Shown: positions 25,520 to 35,600, counted from the stretch's first letter. The stretch is DNA of 64,000 nucleotides from an uncultured Acidimicrobiia bacterium (GCA_958295745.1 OY282370.1:2020548-2084547); one strand, 5' to 3'. A program made the numbers and translations. Notes: a model not told the origin generated them from the letters alone.

Positions 25520-27673
25520 ATGCGCCGCAAGTTTACCGCCGCCGAGATATTGATGGCCTTGGGCGTAGTTGCGGCGGCTGGCACGCTGGCCAGCTGGTTC
25601 GTCGGCCAGTTCCCGGGCCATGCCGAGAGTCCGGTCTCCCGCGAGGTGTTCGTCAACATCCCTCCGGCGCTGAAGGCTGTGTTCTACGTGGGGGTGGCCG
25701 GGTTCCTGTTCCTCGCCTTCTATCTGTTCTCCCTGCGGGCCAGGAACTGGCAGCGGGGCGGCCCCGACCGGAGAACCGGGATGTGGAAGGAGCGGTTGGC
25801 CGCCATGGGGGTCGGACTGCGCATGCAGACCCTGATGCGGGATCGTTGGGCCGGTCTCATGCACTCCATGGTCTACTACGGATTCCTGGTTCTTTTCCTG
25901 GGCACGGTGACCCTGGAGATCGACCATCTTCTCCCCGCCGGCTTCAAGTTCCTCCAAGGCAACGTATACCGGGGGTATTCGTTCGTGCTCGACGGAGCGG
26001 CTCTGGTGTTCCTGGGCGGTCTTGTGTGGGCCGGTGCGCGGAGGTATCTACAGAAGCCGTGGCGTCTGCGGTCCAAGACCCGCCCCGAGGACCTGTGGAT
26101 ACTGGTGACGCTCGCCCTCATCGGCGTCACGGGCATCGCCACGGAGGCGGCCCGGATCGCGGTGGAGGGCCGGCCCTCCTACGAGGTGTGGTCGTTCGTC
26201 GGCTACCCGTTGTCGATGCTGGTCCCGCTGTCGTCGGCGGGGGTCGTCCATCAGGTCATATGGGTCCTCCACGTCGTTTCCTTCGCGGCCTTTCTGGTGA
26301 TGCTGCCCACCACCAAGCTCCGTCACATGGTCACCTCGCCGGCCAACATGTTCCTGGCGCCCCGAGAGCGTCCGCCCGGCGCCATGCGGGAGATGCCCAA
26401 CCTCATGGAGGCGGAGGACATCGAGTCGGTGGGCGCCTCCCTCGTGGGTGAGTTCACGTGGAAGCAGCTGCTGGACACCGATGCCTGCACGGTTTGCGGG
26501 CGCTGCACCTCGGTGTGCCCCGCCAACGCCACCGGCAAGGCCCTCGACCCCCGCGAGATCGTGCTCAAGCTGGGCGAGGTGGCGGCCCGCACCGCCGACC
26601 CGGCGGTGACCACTCCTGTCACCGTGGACCAGGCCATCACGGTCTCGGCGGAGAATGTGTTCGAGCGGATCACCCCCGAGGAGCTGTGGGCCTGCACCTC
26701 ATGCAGGGCATGCGACGAGATCTGCCCGGTGGATATCGAGATCCTCGACAAGATCCTCGACATGCGGCGCTATCTGACCCTCATGGAGGCCGACTTTCCC
26801 AGCGAGCTGGGCAAGGCCTACCTGTCGATGGAGAACTCCTCCAACCCGTACGGGATGGGCCAGGCCGACCGGGCCGGCTGGACCGCCAAGCTGGACTTCG
26901 AGGTCCCGATCCTGGGCCGGGGAACGGATTCGGCCGAGTACCTGTACTGGGTGGGCTGCGCCGGATCCTTCGACGACCGCAACCAGAAAGTGACGGTGGC
27001 TACCGCCCGCCTGCTGCGCGAAGCCGGGGTGGACTACGCCATTCTCGGCCCGGCGGAGCTATGCACCGGTGACCCGGCCCGCCGATCTGGGAACGAGTTC
27101 GTCTTCCAGATGCTGGCCCTCCAGAACATCGAAACCCTGGGGGAGCTGGGGGTGAAGAAGGTCATCACCCAGTGCCCCCACTGCTTCAACACCCTGAAGA
27201 ACGAGTATCCGCAGTTCGGCGGGGATTACGAGGTGATCCACCACAGCCAGCTGCTGGCCGAGCTCGTGGAGATGGGCCTGCTCCGCCCCAAGGAGGGGGA
27301 AGCCCGCAAGGTCACCTACCACGACTCCTGCTACCTGGGCCGCCACAACGACGTCTACATGGCGCCCCGGGGGGTAGTGGCCTCCATCGGCGGCATCGAG
27401 GTGGTCGAGATGGGCCGATCCGGCACCCGCTCGTTCTGCTGCGGGGCGGGCGGTTCCCAGATGTGGATGGAGGAGCACGTCGGCAAGAAGGTCAACGTCG
27501 ACCGGGCCGAGGAGGCCGTCGCCACCGGTGCCGTAGAGGTGGCCGTGGCCTGCCCCTTCTGCTACGTGATGCTCGACGACGGGGTGAAGGAGATAGGAAG
27601 CGGCGATTCGGTTGCGGTCAGGGACGTCTCGATGATCCTGGCCGACTCGGTCTTCGGGCGGGAGGGCGGCTGA
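25520..27673 (+). CDS. Membrane-bound Fe-S oxidoreductase, EtfAB:quinone oxidoreductase type (DUF224/HdrD-like)
   Basis: The 717-aa protein has an N-terminal NarI-like membrane domain (residues 1-280, about six helices with histidines for haem b), then two [4Fe-4S] motifs (CTVCGRCTSVCP from Cys323 and CTSCRACDEICP from Cys392) and two CCG domains. The first CCG domain shows VGCAGS, ELCTGDPARR and CPHC; the second shows DSCYLGRHN, FCCGAGG and CPFC. This layout matches proteins described as EtfAB:(mena)quinone oxidoreductases, which pass electrons from acyl-CoA dehydrogenases via electron-transfer flavoprotein to quinone. No etf genes adjoin it. The electron donor is inferred from family knowledge. 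Confidence 0.85.
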   Translation: MRRKFTAAEILMALGVVAAAGTLASWFVGQFPGHAESPVSREVFVNIPPALKAVFYVGVAGFLFLAFYLFSLRARNWQRGGPDRRTGMWKERLAAMGVGLRMQTLMRDRWAGLMHSMVYYGFLVLFLGTVTLEIDHLLPAGFKFLQGNVYRGYSFVLDGAALVFLGGLVWAGARRYLQKPWRLRSKTRPEDLWILVTLALIGVTGIATEAARIAVEGRPSYEVWSFVGYPLSMLVPLSSAGVVHQVIWVLHVVSFAAFLVMLPTTKLRHMVTSPANMFLAPRERPPGAMREMPNLMEAEDIESVGASLVGEFTWKQLLDTDACTVCGRCTSVCPANATGKALDPREIVLKLGEVAARTADPAVTTPVTVDQAITVSAENVFERITPEELWACTSCRACDEICPVDIEILDKILDMRRYLTLMEADFPSELGKAYLSMENSSNPYGMGQADRAGWTAKLDFEVPILGRGTDSAEYLYWVGCAGSFDDRNQKVTVATARLLREAGVDYAILGPAELCTGDPARRSGNEFVFQMLALQNIETLGELGVKKVITQCPHCFNTLKNEYPQFGGDYEVIHHSQLLAELVEMGLLRPKEGEARKVTYHDSCYLGRHNDVYMAPRGVVASIGGIEVVEMGRSGTRSFCCGAGGSQMWMEEHVGKKVNVDRAEEAVATGAVEVAVACPFCYVMLDDGVKEIGSGDSVAVRDVSMILADSVFGREGG

Positions 27674-27815
27674 ACCTTTTCAATGAGCGGCGTTGTCGGG
27701 CATTTTGCAACCGCCGATCGGTTCTGTCGCCCAAGGGTGGTACCATGTGGAGCGAGTCCCCCTGGTTGCCTCGGCGGCTAGGTGCAGGGCCCGCCCGCAG
27801 CGGCGGGCCCTTGCG
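27674..27815 (+). terminator. Intergenic region ending in an intrinsic terminator
   Basis: A perfect 9-bp stem, GGGCCCGCC (27787-27795) with GGCGGGCCC (27802-27810), closes a six-base loop and is followed by TTGCGTTTTA. It ends the plus-strand oxidoreductase transcript and sits just beyond the stop of the convergent thioesterase gene, so it may act in both directions. The 110 bases between the oxidoreductase stop and the stem contain no gene that I can see; a short RNA is possible. Confidence 0.7.
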
Positions 27816-27817
27816 TT

Positions 27818-28303
27818 TTACCGGTTGCCCGGTTCCGGATCCGGCGCCGCGGCGAACGGGAGTAGGGCGAACACTCCGATCAGTTGGCCTATTCGGCGGT
27901 CGTCGGCGTCGTGGACCACTGCTTCTACGGTGATCCTTCCCTTGCCGCGGCGATCGAGGGCGTCGAGCAGCTCCCGCCAGCGCTGCGGATCGATCACCGC
28001 CCGCGCCGTCACGGCGGTAACGGCGGGGCGTTCGTAAGAGTAGGTGCTGCGCTGTATGACGATCCGGTGGTCGAGGTCGATGGTCTGCAGCCGGTGGCGC
28101 AGCGCCGCGTACCCCGTAAGGAGGGCCAGCGAGGTCAGGCTCCCGCCGAACATGCTGCCCTGGTGGTTGATGTTGTCTTCGCGGGGAGCGGCGAGGACGG
28201 CGGCGTCCCAAGAGGTCTCGACCACCCGGATACGCATGGCCGCAGTCAGCGGAATGGACCGGTGGAGGAAAGCGGTCAGCTCTTCGGACGAATCGGGTTT
28301 CAT
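27818..28303 (-). CDS. Thioesterase, YiiD C-terminal-domain type (hotdog fold)
   Basis: The 161-aa protein contains the block NINHQGSMFGGSLTSLALLTGY, split across the central hotdog helix, with the NHQG/MFGG pattern of YiiD_C-like thioesterases. In E. coli this domain is the C-terminal half of a fusion protein; here it stands alone. Substrate is unknown; acyl thioesters are expected for the fold. ATG 28303 is a natural start. Confidence 0.75.
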   Translation of the reverse strand: MKPDSSEELTAFLHRSIPLTAAMRIRVVETSWDAAVLAAPREDNINHQGSMFGGSLTSLALLTGYAALRHRLQTIDLDHRIVIQRSTYSYERPAVTAVTARAVIDPQRWRELLDALDRRGKGRITVEAVVHDADDRRIGQLIGVFALLPFAAAPDPEPGNR

Positions 28304-28339
28304 GACTGCATCATGGTATCGGGACCGGGCGCCCTGTCC

Positions 28340-28600
28340 CTACCGGCCCGCGGCCGCCTCGGATACGGCGTCGAGGAACACCGCGAAGCTGCGGGAACTA
28401 TTGCGGTCGGGGTCGAAGTGGGTTGCCACGGCTCGTGCGGCCTCTATCTTGCACAGTCCTGTCCTGAAGTAGCCAAAGTGCTGAGCCGACGTTGTCCGGA
28501 AATTGGTCGGATCCGAGAGTCGGCCTCCCATGTTGTACCAGTGGATTCCCAGCACGAAAGTAGCCTTCCAGCCATAAGGAACCCAGTTGAGTCCTTTCAT
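28340..28600 (-). CDS. Hypothetical protein
   Basis: An 86-residue frame (starting MKGLNWVPYGWKATFV) occupies the otherwise empty stretch between the thioesterase and pheA. Third codon positions favour G/C and the composition is protein-like, with several aromatic residues. I recognise no domain, and there is no good RBS before ATG 28600. It could be a real small gene, a remnant, or chance. Confidence 0.35.
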   Translation of the reverse strand: MKGLNWVPYGWKATFVLGIHWYNMGGRLSDPTNFRTTSAQHFGYFRTGLCKIEAARAVATHFDPDRNSSRSFAVFLDAVSEAAAGR

Positions 28601-28688
28601 CGACACAGGACCCGTCCGCAACCCCCGACCCGGCGGTCGGTCGAGAAGCGATTCAGAGGGATGCGGTGGAGCGGGTACCCTGCGGCGG

Positions 28689-29504
28689 GTGATAGTCGGT
28701 TACCAGGGTGAGTGGCGCTCCTACTCCGATCAGGCGGCTCGGGAGCTGTTCCCGGATGCGGTCCGGGTCGGTTTCGGCGGGTTCGCGCACGCCTTCGGCG
28801 CTCTGCGGGAGGGCGAGGTGGACCTTTTGGTGCTGCCGATCGAGAACTCGACCACAGGAAGCGTTCTGCCGGTTCTGGATCGGCTGACCCGCAACCTGGT
28901 GTCCATCATCGCCGAGCATCTGGTCAGGGTTCGCCATGCTCTCATCGGTCTTCCCGGGGCCGATCTCGAAAAGATCAAGACCGTGCGTTCCCATCCGCAG
29001 GCCCTCGCCCAAGCCGACGACCGGATCGAGCAAGCCGGGTGGGAGCCTCTAGCCGTTCACGACACGGCGGGTGCGGTCCGCCTGATAGCCGAGATGGGGG
29101 ATGTTTCGGCGGCCGCGCTGGCGCCGCCAGAGACCGCCGCCGATCATGGGGCCGAGGTGCTGGCCTACGACTTCATGGACCGGCCCCACAACACCACCCG
29201 CTTCGTGGTTCTGGCCCCCGACGGGCGGGAGGTGGCCGACGACGCCGACAAGACATCGTTCATGTTCGCCACGGCCCACACCCCCGGCGCGCTTGCTCTG
29301 GCCCTGACCGAATTGGGTCTGCGGGGCGCCAACCTCACCCGGCTGGAGTCGCGTCCCGCCGCAGAGCCCTGGAAGTATCGGTTCTATGCGGACATGCTCC
29401 ACCGACCGGGCCCCGGCGGGGTCAGGGAGATACTGGAGCCCCGCCTGTCCACGCTGGCCGAGATGCACCTGCTGGGCACCTACCGGGCGGCCGCGCAGCC
29501 CTGA
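28689..29504 (+). CDS. pheA: Prephenate dehydratase
   Basis: The enzyme converts prephenate to phenylpyruvate for phenylalanine synthesis. The N-terminal catalytic domain shows GYQGEWRSYSDQAA, LPIENSTTGSV and PHNTTRFVVL (the conserved T-R-F), and the C-terminal ACT domain has TPGALALALTELGLRGANLT and ESRPAAEPWKYRFYAD for phenylalanine feedback. GTG 28689 begins directly at IVGYQG (271 aa); no strong RBS is visible. There is no chorismate mutase domain. Confidence 0.93.
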   Translation: MIVGYQGEWRSYSDQAARELFPDAVRVGFGGFAHAFGALREGEVDLLVLPIENSTTGSVLPVLDRLTRNLVSIIAEHLVRVRHALIGLPGADLEKIKTVRSHPQALAQADDRIEQAGWEPLAVHDTAGAVRLIAEMGDVSAAALAPPETAADHGAEVLAYDFMDRPHNTTRFVVLAPDGREVADDADKTSFMFATAHTPGALALALTELGLRGANLTRLESRPAAEPWKYRFYADMLHRPGPGGVREILEPRLSTLAEMHLLGTYRAAAQP

Positions 29505-29531
29505 ACCCCTGAACTGAACCGTCTCCGGACG

Positions 29532-29765
29532 TCACCATGCGACGCTCTCGATGTAGAAGAGGGCGATGTCGACCGGACGGTCCTCGGTTTGGATCTCCGC
29601 GAAGTCGATCCCCACCTCGGTGAGCACCCCGGCCAGGCTGCGCCCTCCGGCGGTGATCAGCCGGACCGGATGGCGGAGCTGCTCGGCTTCGATCAGTGAG
29701 TCACGGAGCGTCCGCCGCAAGGGCGGGCTCTGTGTGGATGGTTTGAAGTCATATGTATCGTTCAT
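29532..29765 (-). CDS. Small conserved-looking hypothetical protein, possibly Sm-like fold
   Basis: The 77-aa product has an acidic N-terminus, a helix (LRDSLIEAEQ), then an alternating strand-like stretch (HPVRLITAGGRSLAGVLTEV, DFAEIQ, DIALFYIESVAW). That order recalls an N-terminal helix plus five-stranded Sm-like barrel, but this is only inference from the strand pattern. The AT-rich sequence upstream (29,765-29,805), unlike the GC-rich surroundings, probably contains its promoter. Confidence 0.55.
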   Translation of the reverse strand: MNDTYDFKPSTQSPPLRRTLRDSLIEAEQLRHPVRLITAGGRSLAGVLTEVGIDFAEIQTEDRPVDIALFYIESVAW

Positions 29766-29868
29766 ACAATGATTCTATCCTAAACTATGATAGATTACAA
29801 TACCCTTGTTTTTTCCCGGTCTGCCCTGAGTGGTGTCGAGGCCCCACGAAGCGGATATCCTGGCAAAC

Positions 29869-30198
29869 ATGATTCCGCATCCGGTGAGGAGACCGTCGTC
29901 CAGGTTCCTGATGGCCGTCCTGCCTGGAACCATCGAGATGCCGGATATCGACGAGAAGATCGATCACAGCCGAGGCTGGAACGTCGTGGTCTGGAACGAT
30001 CCCGTGAACCTGATGTCCTATGTGGTGCTGGTATTCCGCAAGGTGTTCGGATACACGGAGGAAAAAGCCACCCGGCTCATGCTCGAGGTGCACCACGAGG
30101 GCCGTTCGGTGGTCAACACGGCGCCTCGCGAGAAGGCGGAGATGGACTGCTACACGCTGCACCGCTACGGGTTGTGGGCCACCATCGAGCGGGTTTGA
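29869..30198 (+). CDS. clpS: ATP-dependent Clp protease adaptor ClpS
   Basis: ClpS delivers N-degron substrates to ClpAP or ClpCP. The core motifs are clear: WNVVVWNDPVNLMSYVVLVF, FGYTEEKATRLMLEVHHEGR and a final REKAEMDCYTLHRYGLWATI. From ATG 29869 the protein is 109 aa, normal length. A TATCCT box ends eight bases before this ATG, so the mRNA may be leaderless. ATG 29830 is in frame and would add 13 residues. The stop overlaps the next start as TGATG. Confidence 0.9.
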   Translation: MIPHPVRRPSSRFLMAVLPGTIEMPDIDEKIDHSRGWNVVVWNDPVNLMSYVVLVFRKVFGYTEEKATRLMLEVHHEGRSVVNTAPREKAEMDCYTLHRYGLWATIERV

Positions 30199-30677
30199 TG
30201 GCGCGCTTCGGCCGTTCCCGGCCCGGTTTCATCCGCCTCCGGCTTCGCGAGGAAGAGGTGGACGCCCTGTCGCTGATGGAGGACCTGCTGTCGTCGGTGG
30301 GTTTGCGGGAGGGGGATCCGGCCGAGGAGCGCCTGACCGTACCCGCCTATCCCGACGACGCCGAGGCGCAGGACGAGTACGGGCGGTTCATGGCCTCGGA
30401 GCTGGAAGGGCAGCGCCGACGGGATCGGGCGGCGGTGTTCCGCCTGCTCCAAGACGCCCGGGCGGGGCCGTTGGACCTCGCCTTGGACGAGGCCGAGGCG
30501 TGGTTGATGGTCTTGAACGAGGCCCGTCTTGCTCTGGCGGCCCGGCTCGGGATCGAGGAGGAAGGCTGGGGGGAGCTCGAGGAAGGGGAAGGCCCCCCGA
30601 CGCCGGCGAAGATGCTTCTGATCTACCTGACCGAAGTGCAGGGCGGTCTGATCGAGGCGCTGGCGGATCAGATCTAG
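30198..30677 (+). CDS. DUF2017 family protein
   Basis: The 159-aa acidic protein starts MARFGRSRPGFIRLRLREEE and contains RLTVPAYPDDAEAQDEYGRF and ALDEAEAWLMVLNEARLALA. It matches DUF2017, a family of unknown function that in actinobacteria is nearly always directly downstream of clpS, as here, with a one-base overlap. A role connected with ClpS-mediated proteolysis is inferred only from this linkage. Confidence 0.85.
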   Translation: MARFGRSRPGFIRLRLREEEVDALSLMEDLLSSVGLREGDPAEERLTVPAYPDDAEAQDEYGRFMASELEGQRRRDRAAVFRLLQDARAGPLDLALDEAEAWLMVLNEARLALAARLGIEEEGWGELEEGEGPPTPAKMLLIYLTEVQGGLIEALADQI

Positions 30678-30791
30678 GCGGCCCTGATCTCCTGCCCTGT
30701 CGATATCCGCCCTCGGAGGTTCCGGGATAGGCTGTTCATGATGAGGTTCGTGTGATGGTGATGGAAGCGGAGCGCCGGTCTGATGATTGGA

Positions 30792-30844
30792 AGCGCCTGA
30801 TGAAAGGGAGCGCCTGATGAATGGGGAGCGCCTGATGAATGGGG
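30792..30844 (+). repeat. Short tandem repeat carrying a ribosome binding site and start codon
   Basis: Three copies of AGCGCCTGATGAATGGGG (17-18 bp) begin at 30792, 30809 and 30827. The first copy has AAAGGG in place of ATGGGG. Each copy carries an ATG, and the GGGAG of one copy is placed as an RBS for the ATG of the next, so the repeat multiplies the initiation region of the downstream oxidoreductase gene. Confidence 0.85.
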
Positions 30845-31701
30845 ACATCCGGTTCGGGATATGCACCGATCAGGCGGAACCCTATGCCGTCTTGGCGGAC
30901 AGATGGCGTTACTTCGAGGAACTCGGGTTCGACAGCCTGTGGGACTGTGATCACTTCCTCCGGCCCAGCGACCCCTCCTGCCCCTACTTTGAGGGTTGGA
31001 CGCTGCTGGCCGCTCTGGCCGCCCGGACCAGCCGGATACGGGTGGGGGTGCTGGTGAGCAGCAACACGTTCAGGCATCCGGCTCTTTTGGCCCAACAGGC
31101 CATCACCCTCGACCACATCTCGGAGGGGCGCTTGGAGCTGGGCCTGGGCGCCGGGTGGTTCAGGGAGGAACACGAGCGGTTCGGGATACCCTTCGATGAT
31201 CCGCCTGTGCTGGTGGGGAAGTTCAGGGAGGCGGTCGAGATCATCGACTCCCTCCTGCGCGGCCGGACCACCACCTACGACGGTCGGTATTACCGGCTCC
31301 AGGACGCCCGGCTCCGGCCCCGTCCGGTCCAGTCTCCCCGGCCGCCCTTCACGCTCGGTGCGCACCGCCCCCGCATGCTGAAGGTCTGCGCCCGCCTCGC
31401 CGACCGGTGGAACTCGTACGGAACGGTGGAGGAGATGGCCCGCCGCAATCGGCTGCTCGACGAGGCCTGCCTCGAGATAGGGAGGGACCCCGCCGAGATA
31501 ACCCGTTCCTTCTACGTATGGGTTTCCGTCATGAAAGCACAGGGGCTGCCCGATCCTTGGGCGAGCTCCGACGCTTTCTCGGAGGTGGTGGGCAGATACC
31601 TGGATGCAGGCGTTAACGAGTTCATATTCGACCAACCCCTGCCCGAACAGTTCGGGATCGCCGAGCGGATCGCCTCGGAGGTCATCAGGGCCGGGCGTTG
31701 A
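30835..31701 (+). CDS. LLM-class oxidoreductase, probably F420-dependent
   Basis: The 288-aa protein is a luciferase-like TIM-barrel flavin/F420 oxidoreductase: FGICTDQAEPYAVLADRWRY, FDSLWDCDHFL, TSRIRVGVLVSSNTFRHPAL, LDHISEGRLELGLGAGWFR and EEHERFGIPF are standard blocks. In actinobacteria such proteins generally use F420; the substrate is unknown. Start choice is complicated by the preceding repeat: ATG 30817 and 30835 are both in frame with similar GGGAG sites; 30835 gives the usual N-terminus. Confidence 0.85.
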   Translation: MNGDIRFGICTDQAEPYAVLADRWRYFEELGFDSLWDCDHFLRPSDPSCPYFEGWTLLAALAARTSRIRVGVLVSSNTFRHPALLAQQAITLDHISEGRLELGLGAGWFREEHERFGIPFDDPPVLVGKFREAVEIIDSLLRGRTTTYDGRYYRLQDARLRPRPVQSPRPPFTLGAHRPRMLKVCARLADRWNSYGTVEEMARRNRLLDEACLEIGRDPAEITRSFYVWVSVMKAQGLPDPWASSDAFSEVVGRYLDAGVNEFIFDQPLPEQFGIAERIASEVIRAGR

Positions 31702-31849
31702 TCCCCGTTGCTGGTACAGCGCCGGCGGACCGGGGTTCCGGTTTCAGATTTTCGGTACAGGCGGGTGAGAAAACCGGGGTATATTCCGACATAGCATCGG
31801 AGGGTTTGATAGTTTGAGGTCAGCGACCCACGTCGAAAGGAGATCCTGT

Positions 31850-32343
<494 letters not shown>

Positions 32344-32347
<4 letters not shown>

Positions 32348-34719
32348 GTTCCACGAGTGTGCTGGGCGGCGTAGTAAGGCGCCGTGAAGATCCGGCGCTG
32401 ATTCGGGGCGGCGGCCTCTACACCGATGACGTGAAGCTGGCCGGTACCGCCCATGCCGCGTTCGTGCGCAGTCCGTACGCCCACGCCCGGGTCGTCTCCG
32501 TCGACACCTCGGCGGCGGAGGCGATGGAGGGCGTGGCGGCCGTCTACACGGCGGCCGATGTGGAGCACCTGGGGCCGCTGATCGCCCAGGCCCCGGTCGG
32601 CGCCTTGCGTCCGCTGCTCAACAACGGGACCGTCAAGCACGTCGGTGAGGCGGTTGCGATGGTGATGGCGGAAGATCCGTATCTGGCGCGTGATGCGGCC
32701 GATGCGGTCGAGGTCGACTACGACCCCCTGCCCGCGGTGGTAGATCTGAAAGAGTCGCTCGGCGGTGCGATGAAGGTCCACGACGACATGGATTCGAACA
32801 CGCTGGTCACGTGGGCCGGCCCGTTCGGGGCGGACGAGGATGCTCTGGCGGAGCTGCGGGCGGGCATCGACGCCGCCAAGTCCCGGGACGACACCGTGGT
32901 GGTTTCCCAGGAGATGATCAACCAGCGTCTGATACCGGTGCCTATCGAGCCGAGGTCGGTACTGGCCGACTACCAGGCCGGTTACGGACGGTTCGACATC
33001 TATTCGTCCACCCAGATACCTTCGGCGCTGGCCGGGGCGATCGGCAGGTACTTCGGTATGGCCCTCAACCAGGTGACCGTCAAGGCGATGGAGGTGGGGG
33101 GCGGCTTCGGCTGCAAGCTGAACGTCTACAACGACGAGGTGCTGACGGCCTACGCCTCCAAGCAGCTGGGTCGTCCGGTGAAGTGGACAGAGACCCGTCG
33201 GGAGGCGGCCAACTCCACCATTCAGGGCCGGGGATGGGTGGCCACTGCCACCATGACCGGTACCAACGACGGCGAGATACTCGGGTTCGAGCTGGAGGGC
33301 ATCGCCGACATGGGCGCCTACTCGCAGAACTTCACCGTGGCCATCCCCTTCCTGGGGTTGTTCGTGGGGTCGGGCCAGTACCGGTTCCCCACCTACTGGA
33401 AGATGGACTGCGTGACCACCCACACGATGACCACCGACGCCTACCGGGGGGCGGGGCGCCCGGAGGCGGCCTACTACCTGGAGCGGATCATCGACATGTA
33501 CTCGAGGGAGATAGGGATGGACCCGACCGAGGTGCGCCGGCGCAACTACATCCCCGCTTCCGACTTCCCCGCCGCCGTGTCGCCCATGGGTTTCGCCATG
33601 GACACCGGGGACTACGAGGCCAACCTGGATGCGGCTTTGGAGTCGGCCGGCTGGTCCGGTCTGCTGGCCGAGCGTGACGCCGCCCGCGCCGAGGGCCGTT
33701 GCGTCGGGGTCGGAATCGCCACCTACGTCGAGGTGTGCGGCTTCGGGCCGGCGCCCCTCGTGGACCTCGGTTTCTCTTGGGCCGAATACCAGATGCCTTC
33801 GGCCTTCAACGGTTCGGGCCTGGTGCGGATACACCCGGACGGATCGGCCACCGTGTCGATCGGCACCGGGCCTTCCGGCCAGGGCCACCAGACCACTTGG
33901 GCGCAGATAGTGGGCGACGGCCTCGGCATGGACGTGGAACGGATCCGCGTGATCCACGGCGACACCGAGGAGGCCCCTCCGAGCATCGGCTCCTTCGGAT
34001 CCCGCTCGGCGGCGGTGGACGGTTCCGCCTGCTACGAAGCCACCCGGAAGGTGCAAGCCAAGGCCGCCCGGATCGCCGCCCATCTGCTGGAAGCTTCCGA
34101 AGAGGACATCGAGTTCGGTGACGGCGGGGCCCGCGTGGCCGGTACCGACAGCTCGGTGAGCTGGGAGGAGATCGCCAAGACCGCCTATCAGCCCCATCTG
34201 CTTCCGGAAGGAATGGAGGGCGGCCTGGAGGCTCATGCGATATTCAGCCCCGGCAACGCCACCTGGCCGTTCGGAACCCATATCGCCGTGGTCGAGGTGG
34301 ATCCCGACACGGGGAACGTGCAGATCCTGCGGTACATAGGCATGGACGACTGCGGGAACGTGATCAGCCCCATGATCGTGGACGGCCAGATCCACGGCGG
34401 CATCGCCCAAGGGATCGGCCAGGCCCTGTTCGAGGATGCGGTCTACGACGGGGACGGGAACCTGCTGGCCGGATCGCTGATGGACTACATACTGCCCACG
34501 GCGGCCGACCTTCCGTTCTTCGAGCTGGACCGCACGGTCACACCCACCGACATCAACCCGCTGGGGGTGAAGGGCATCGGCGAGGCGGGCACCATCGGCG
34601 CCGCCCAGACCGTGGTCAACGCGGTGGTCGACGCGCTCGAGTCCCTCGGCGTGACCCATATCGACATGCCGCTCCGACCTAGGCGGGTCTGGCAGGCCAT
34701 ACAGGACGCCCGGACGTAG
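32344..34719 (+). CDS. Molybdenum hydroxylase large subunit, form II CoxL-like
   Basis: The 791-aa Mo-MCD (molybdopterin cytosine dinucleotide) subunit shows the N-terminal [20 protein letters not shown], Mo-cofactor blocks [14 protein letters not shown] and [13 protein letters not shown], and the catalytic Glu of [13 protein letters not shown]. The active-site loop is AYRGAGR (366-372), the form II signature, not AYxCSFR of true CO dehydrogenases. Substrate is therefore probably an aldehyde, heterocycle or other hydroxylatable compound; CO oxidation is unlikely on sequence grounds. A small insertion near residue 165 ([17 protein letters not shown]) looks unusual for the family. Confidence 0.92.
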
Positions 34720-34733
34720 GGGAGGAGGAACCC

Positions 34734-35600
34734 ATGTATCCACGACAGTTCGAATACGTCGCACCGTCCGGCTTGGACGAGGCGCTGGCCTTACTGGACG
34801 ACAACCCGGGCGCCAAGGTGTTGGCCGGCGGCATGAGCCTGCTGCCGTTGATGAAGATGCGCCTGCTCTCTCCGGAGCTGGTGGTGGACATCGGCCGGAT
34901 CGGCGGGCTGGGGGACATCACCGACAACGGTGACACCATCTCGATCGGCGCCCTGGTGCGTCACGCCGAGGTGGCTTCCAGCAGCCTGATCCAGGCGCAA
35001 GGCGCCGCGCTGGCCGCCGCCGCCTCCTGGACCGGCGACCGCCAGGTCCGCAACCGCGGCACCTGCTGCGGGTCGATGGCGCACGCCGATGTAGCCGCCG
35101 ATCAGCCGGTGGCGGCGCTGGCCCTCGGCGCCACGATGGTGGCGGCCTCGTCGAGCGGTGTCCGAGAGATCGCCGCCGCCGATTTCTTCGTCGATGTGAT
35201 GACATCGGCGCTGGCGCCCAACGAGATCCTCACCGAGGTGCGTATCCCGAAGGCGGGGGCGGGTGCCGGTTCGGCCTACGACAAGTTGGGCCGCCGGGGC
35301 GGACACAGCGACTATGCAGTGGCCGGGGCGGCGGCTTCGGTCACCCGCTCCAACGGTTCCGTCAGCGCGGCCTCGGTGGCAGTCACCGGGGTAGGCGTCC
35401 GTCCGGTGCTGGCCGGGGCGGTTGCGGAAGCCTTGGTCGGTTCGGACGGTTCGGACGCCGCCGTGGAGGCTGCGGCCGCCCACGCCGTCGCGGGGGTGGA
35501 GGTGCTGGAGGACCTGTACGGATCGGTCGAATACAAGATCCATCTGGCCAAGGTGTTCACCGCCCGGGCCGTGAAGGCGGCCTTGGCCGCCGCCGGTTGA
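34734..35600 (+). CDS. Molybdenum hydroxylase FAD-binding medium subunit (CoxM-like)
   Basis: The 288-aa FAD subunit has the isoalloxazine and pyrophosphate motifs [17 protein letters not shown] and [17 protein letters not shown], the latter a TxGGxxxxxxxxD-type block, and a C-terminal CO-dehydrogenase flavoprotein domain ([20 protein letters not shown]). Its position last in an S-L-M operon is characteristic of form II systems. It lies 14 bases after the large subunit gene with GGAGGAGG as RBS. Confidence 0.92.
   Translation: MYPRQFEYVAPSGLDEALALLDDNPGAKVLAGGMSLLPLMKMRLLSPELVVDIGRIGGLGDITDNGDTISIGALVRHAEVASSSLIQAQGAALAAAASWTGDRQVRNRGTCCGSMAHADVAADQPVAALALGATMVAASSSGVREIAAADFFVDVMTSALAPNEILTEVRIPKAGAGAGSAYDKLGRRGGHSDYAVAGAAASVTRSNGSVSAASVAVTGVGVRPVLAGAVAEALVGSDGSDAAVEAAAAHAVAGVEVLEDLYGSVEYKIHLAKVFTARAVKAALAAAG

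Noticed and set aside
30792-30844. CRISPR-like repeats
   Set aside because: The copies are head-to-tail without spacers and carry RBS and ATG sequences.
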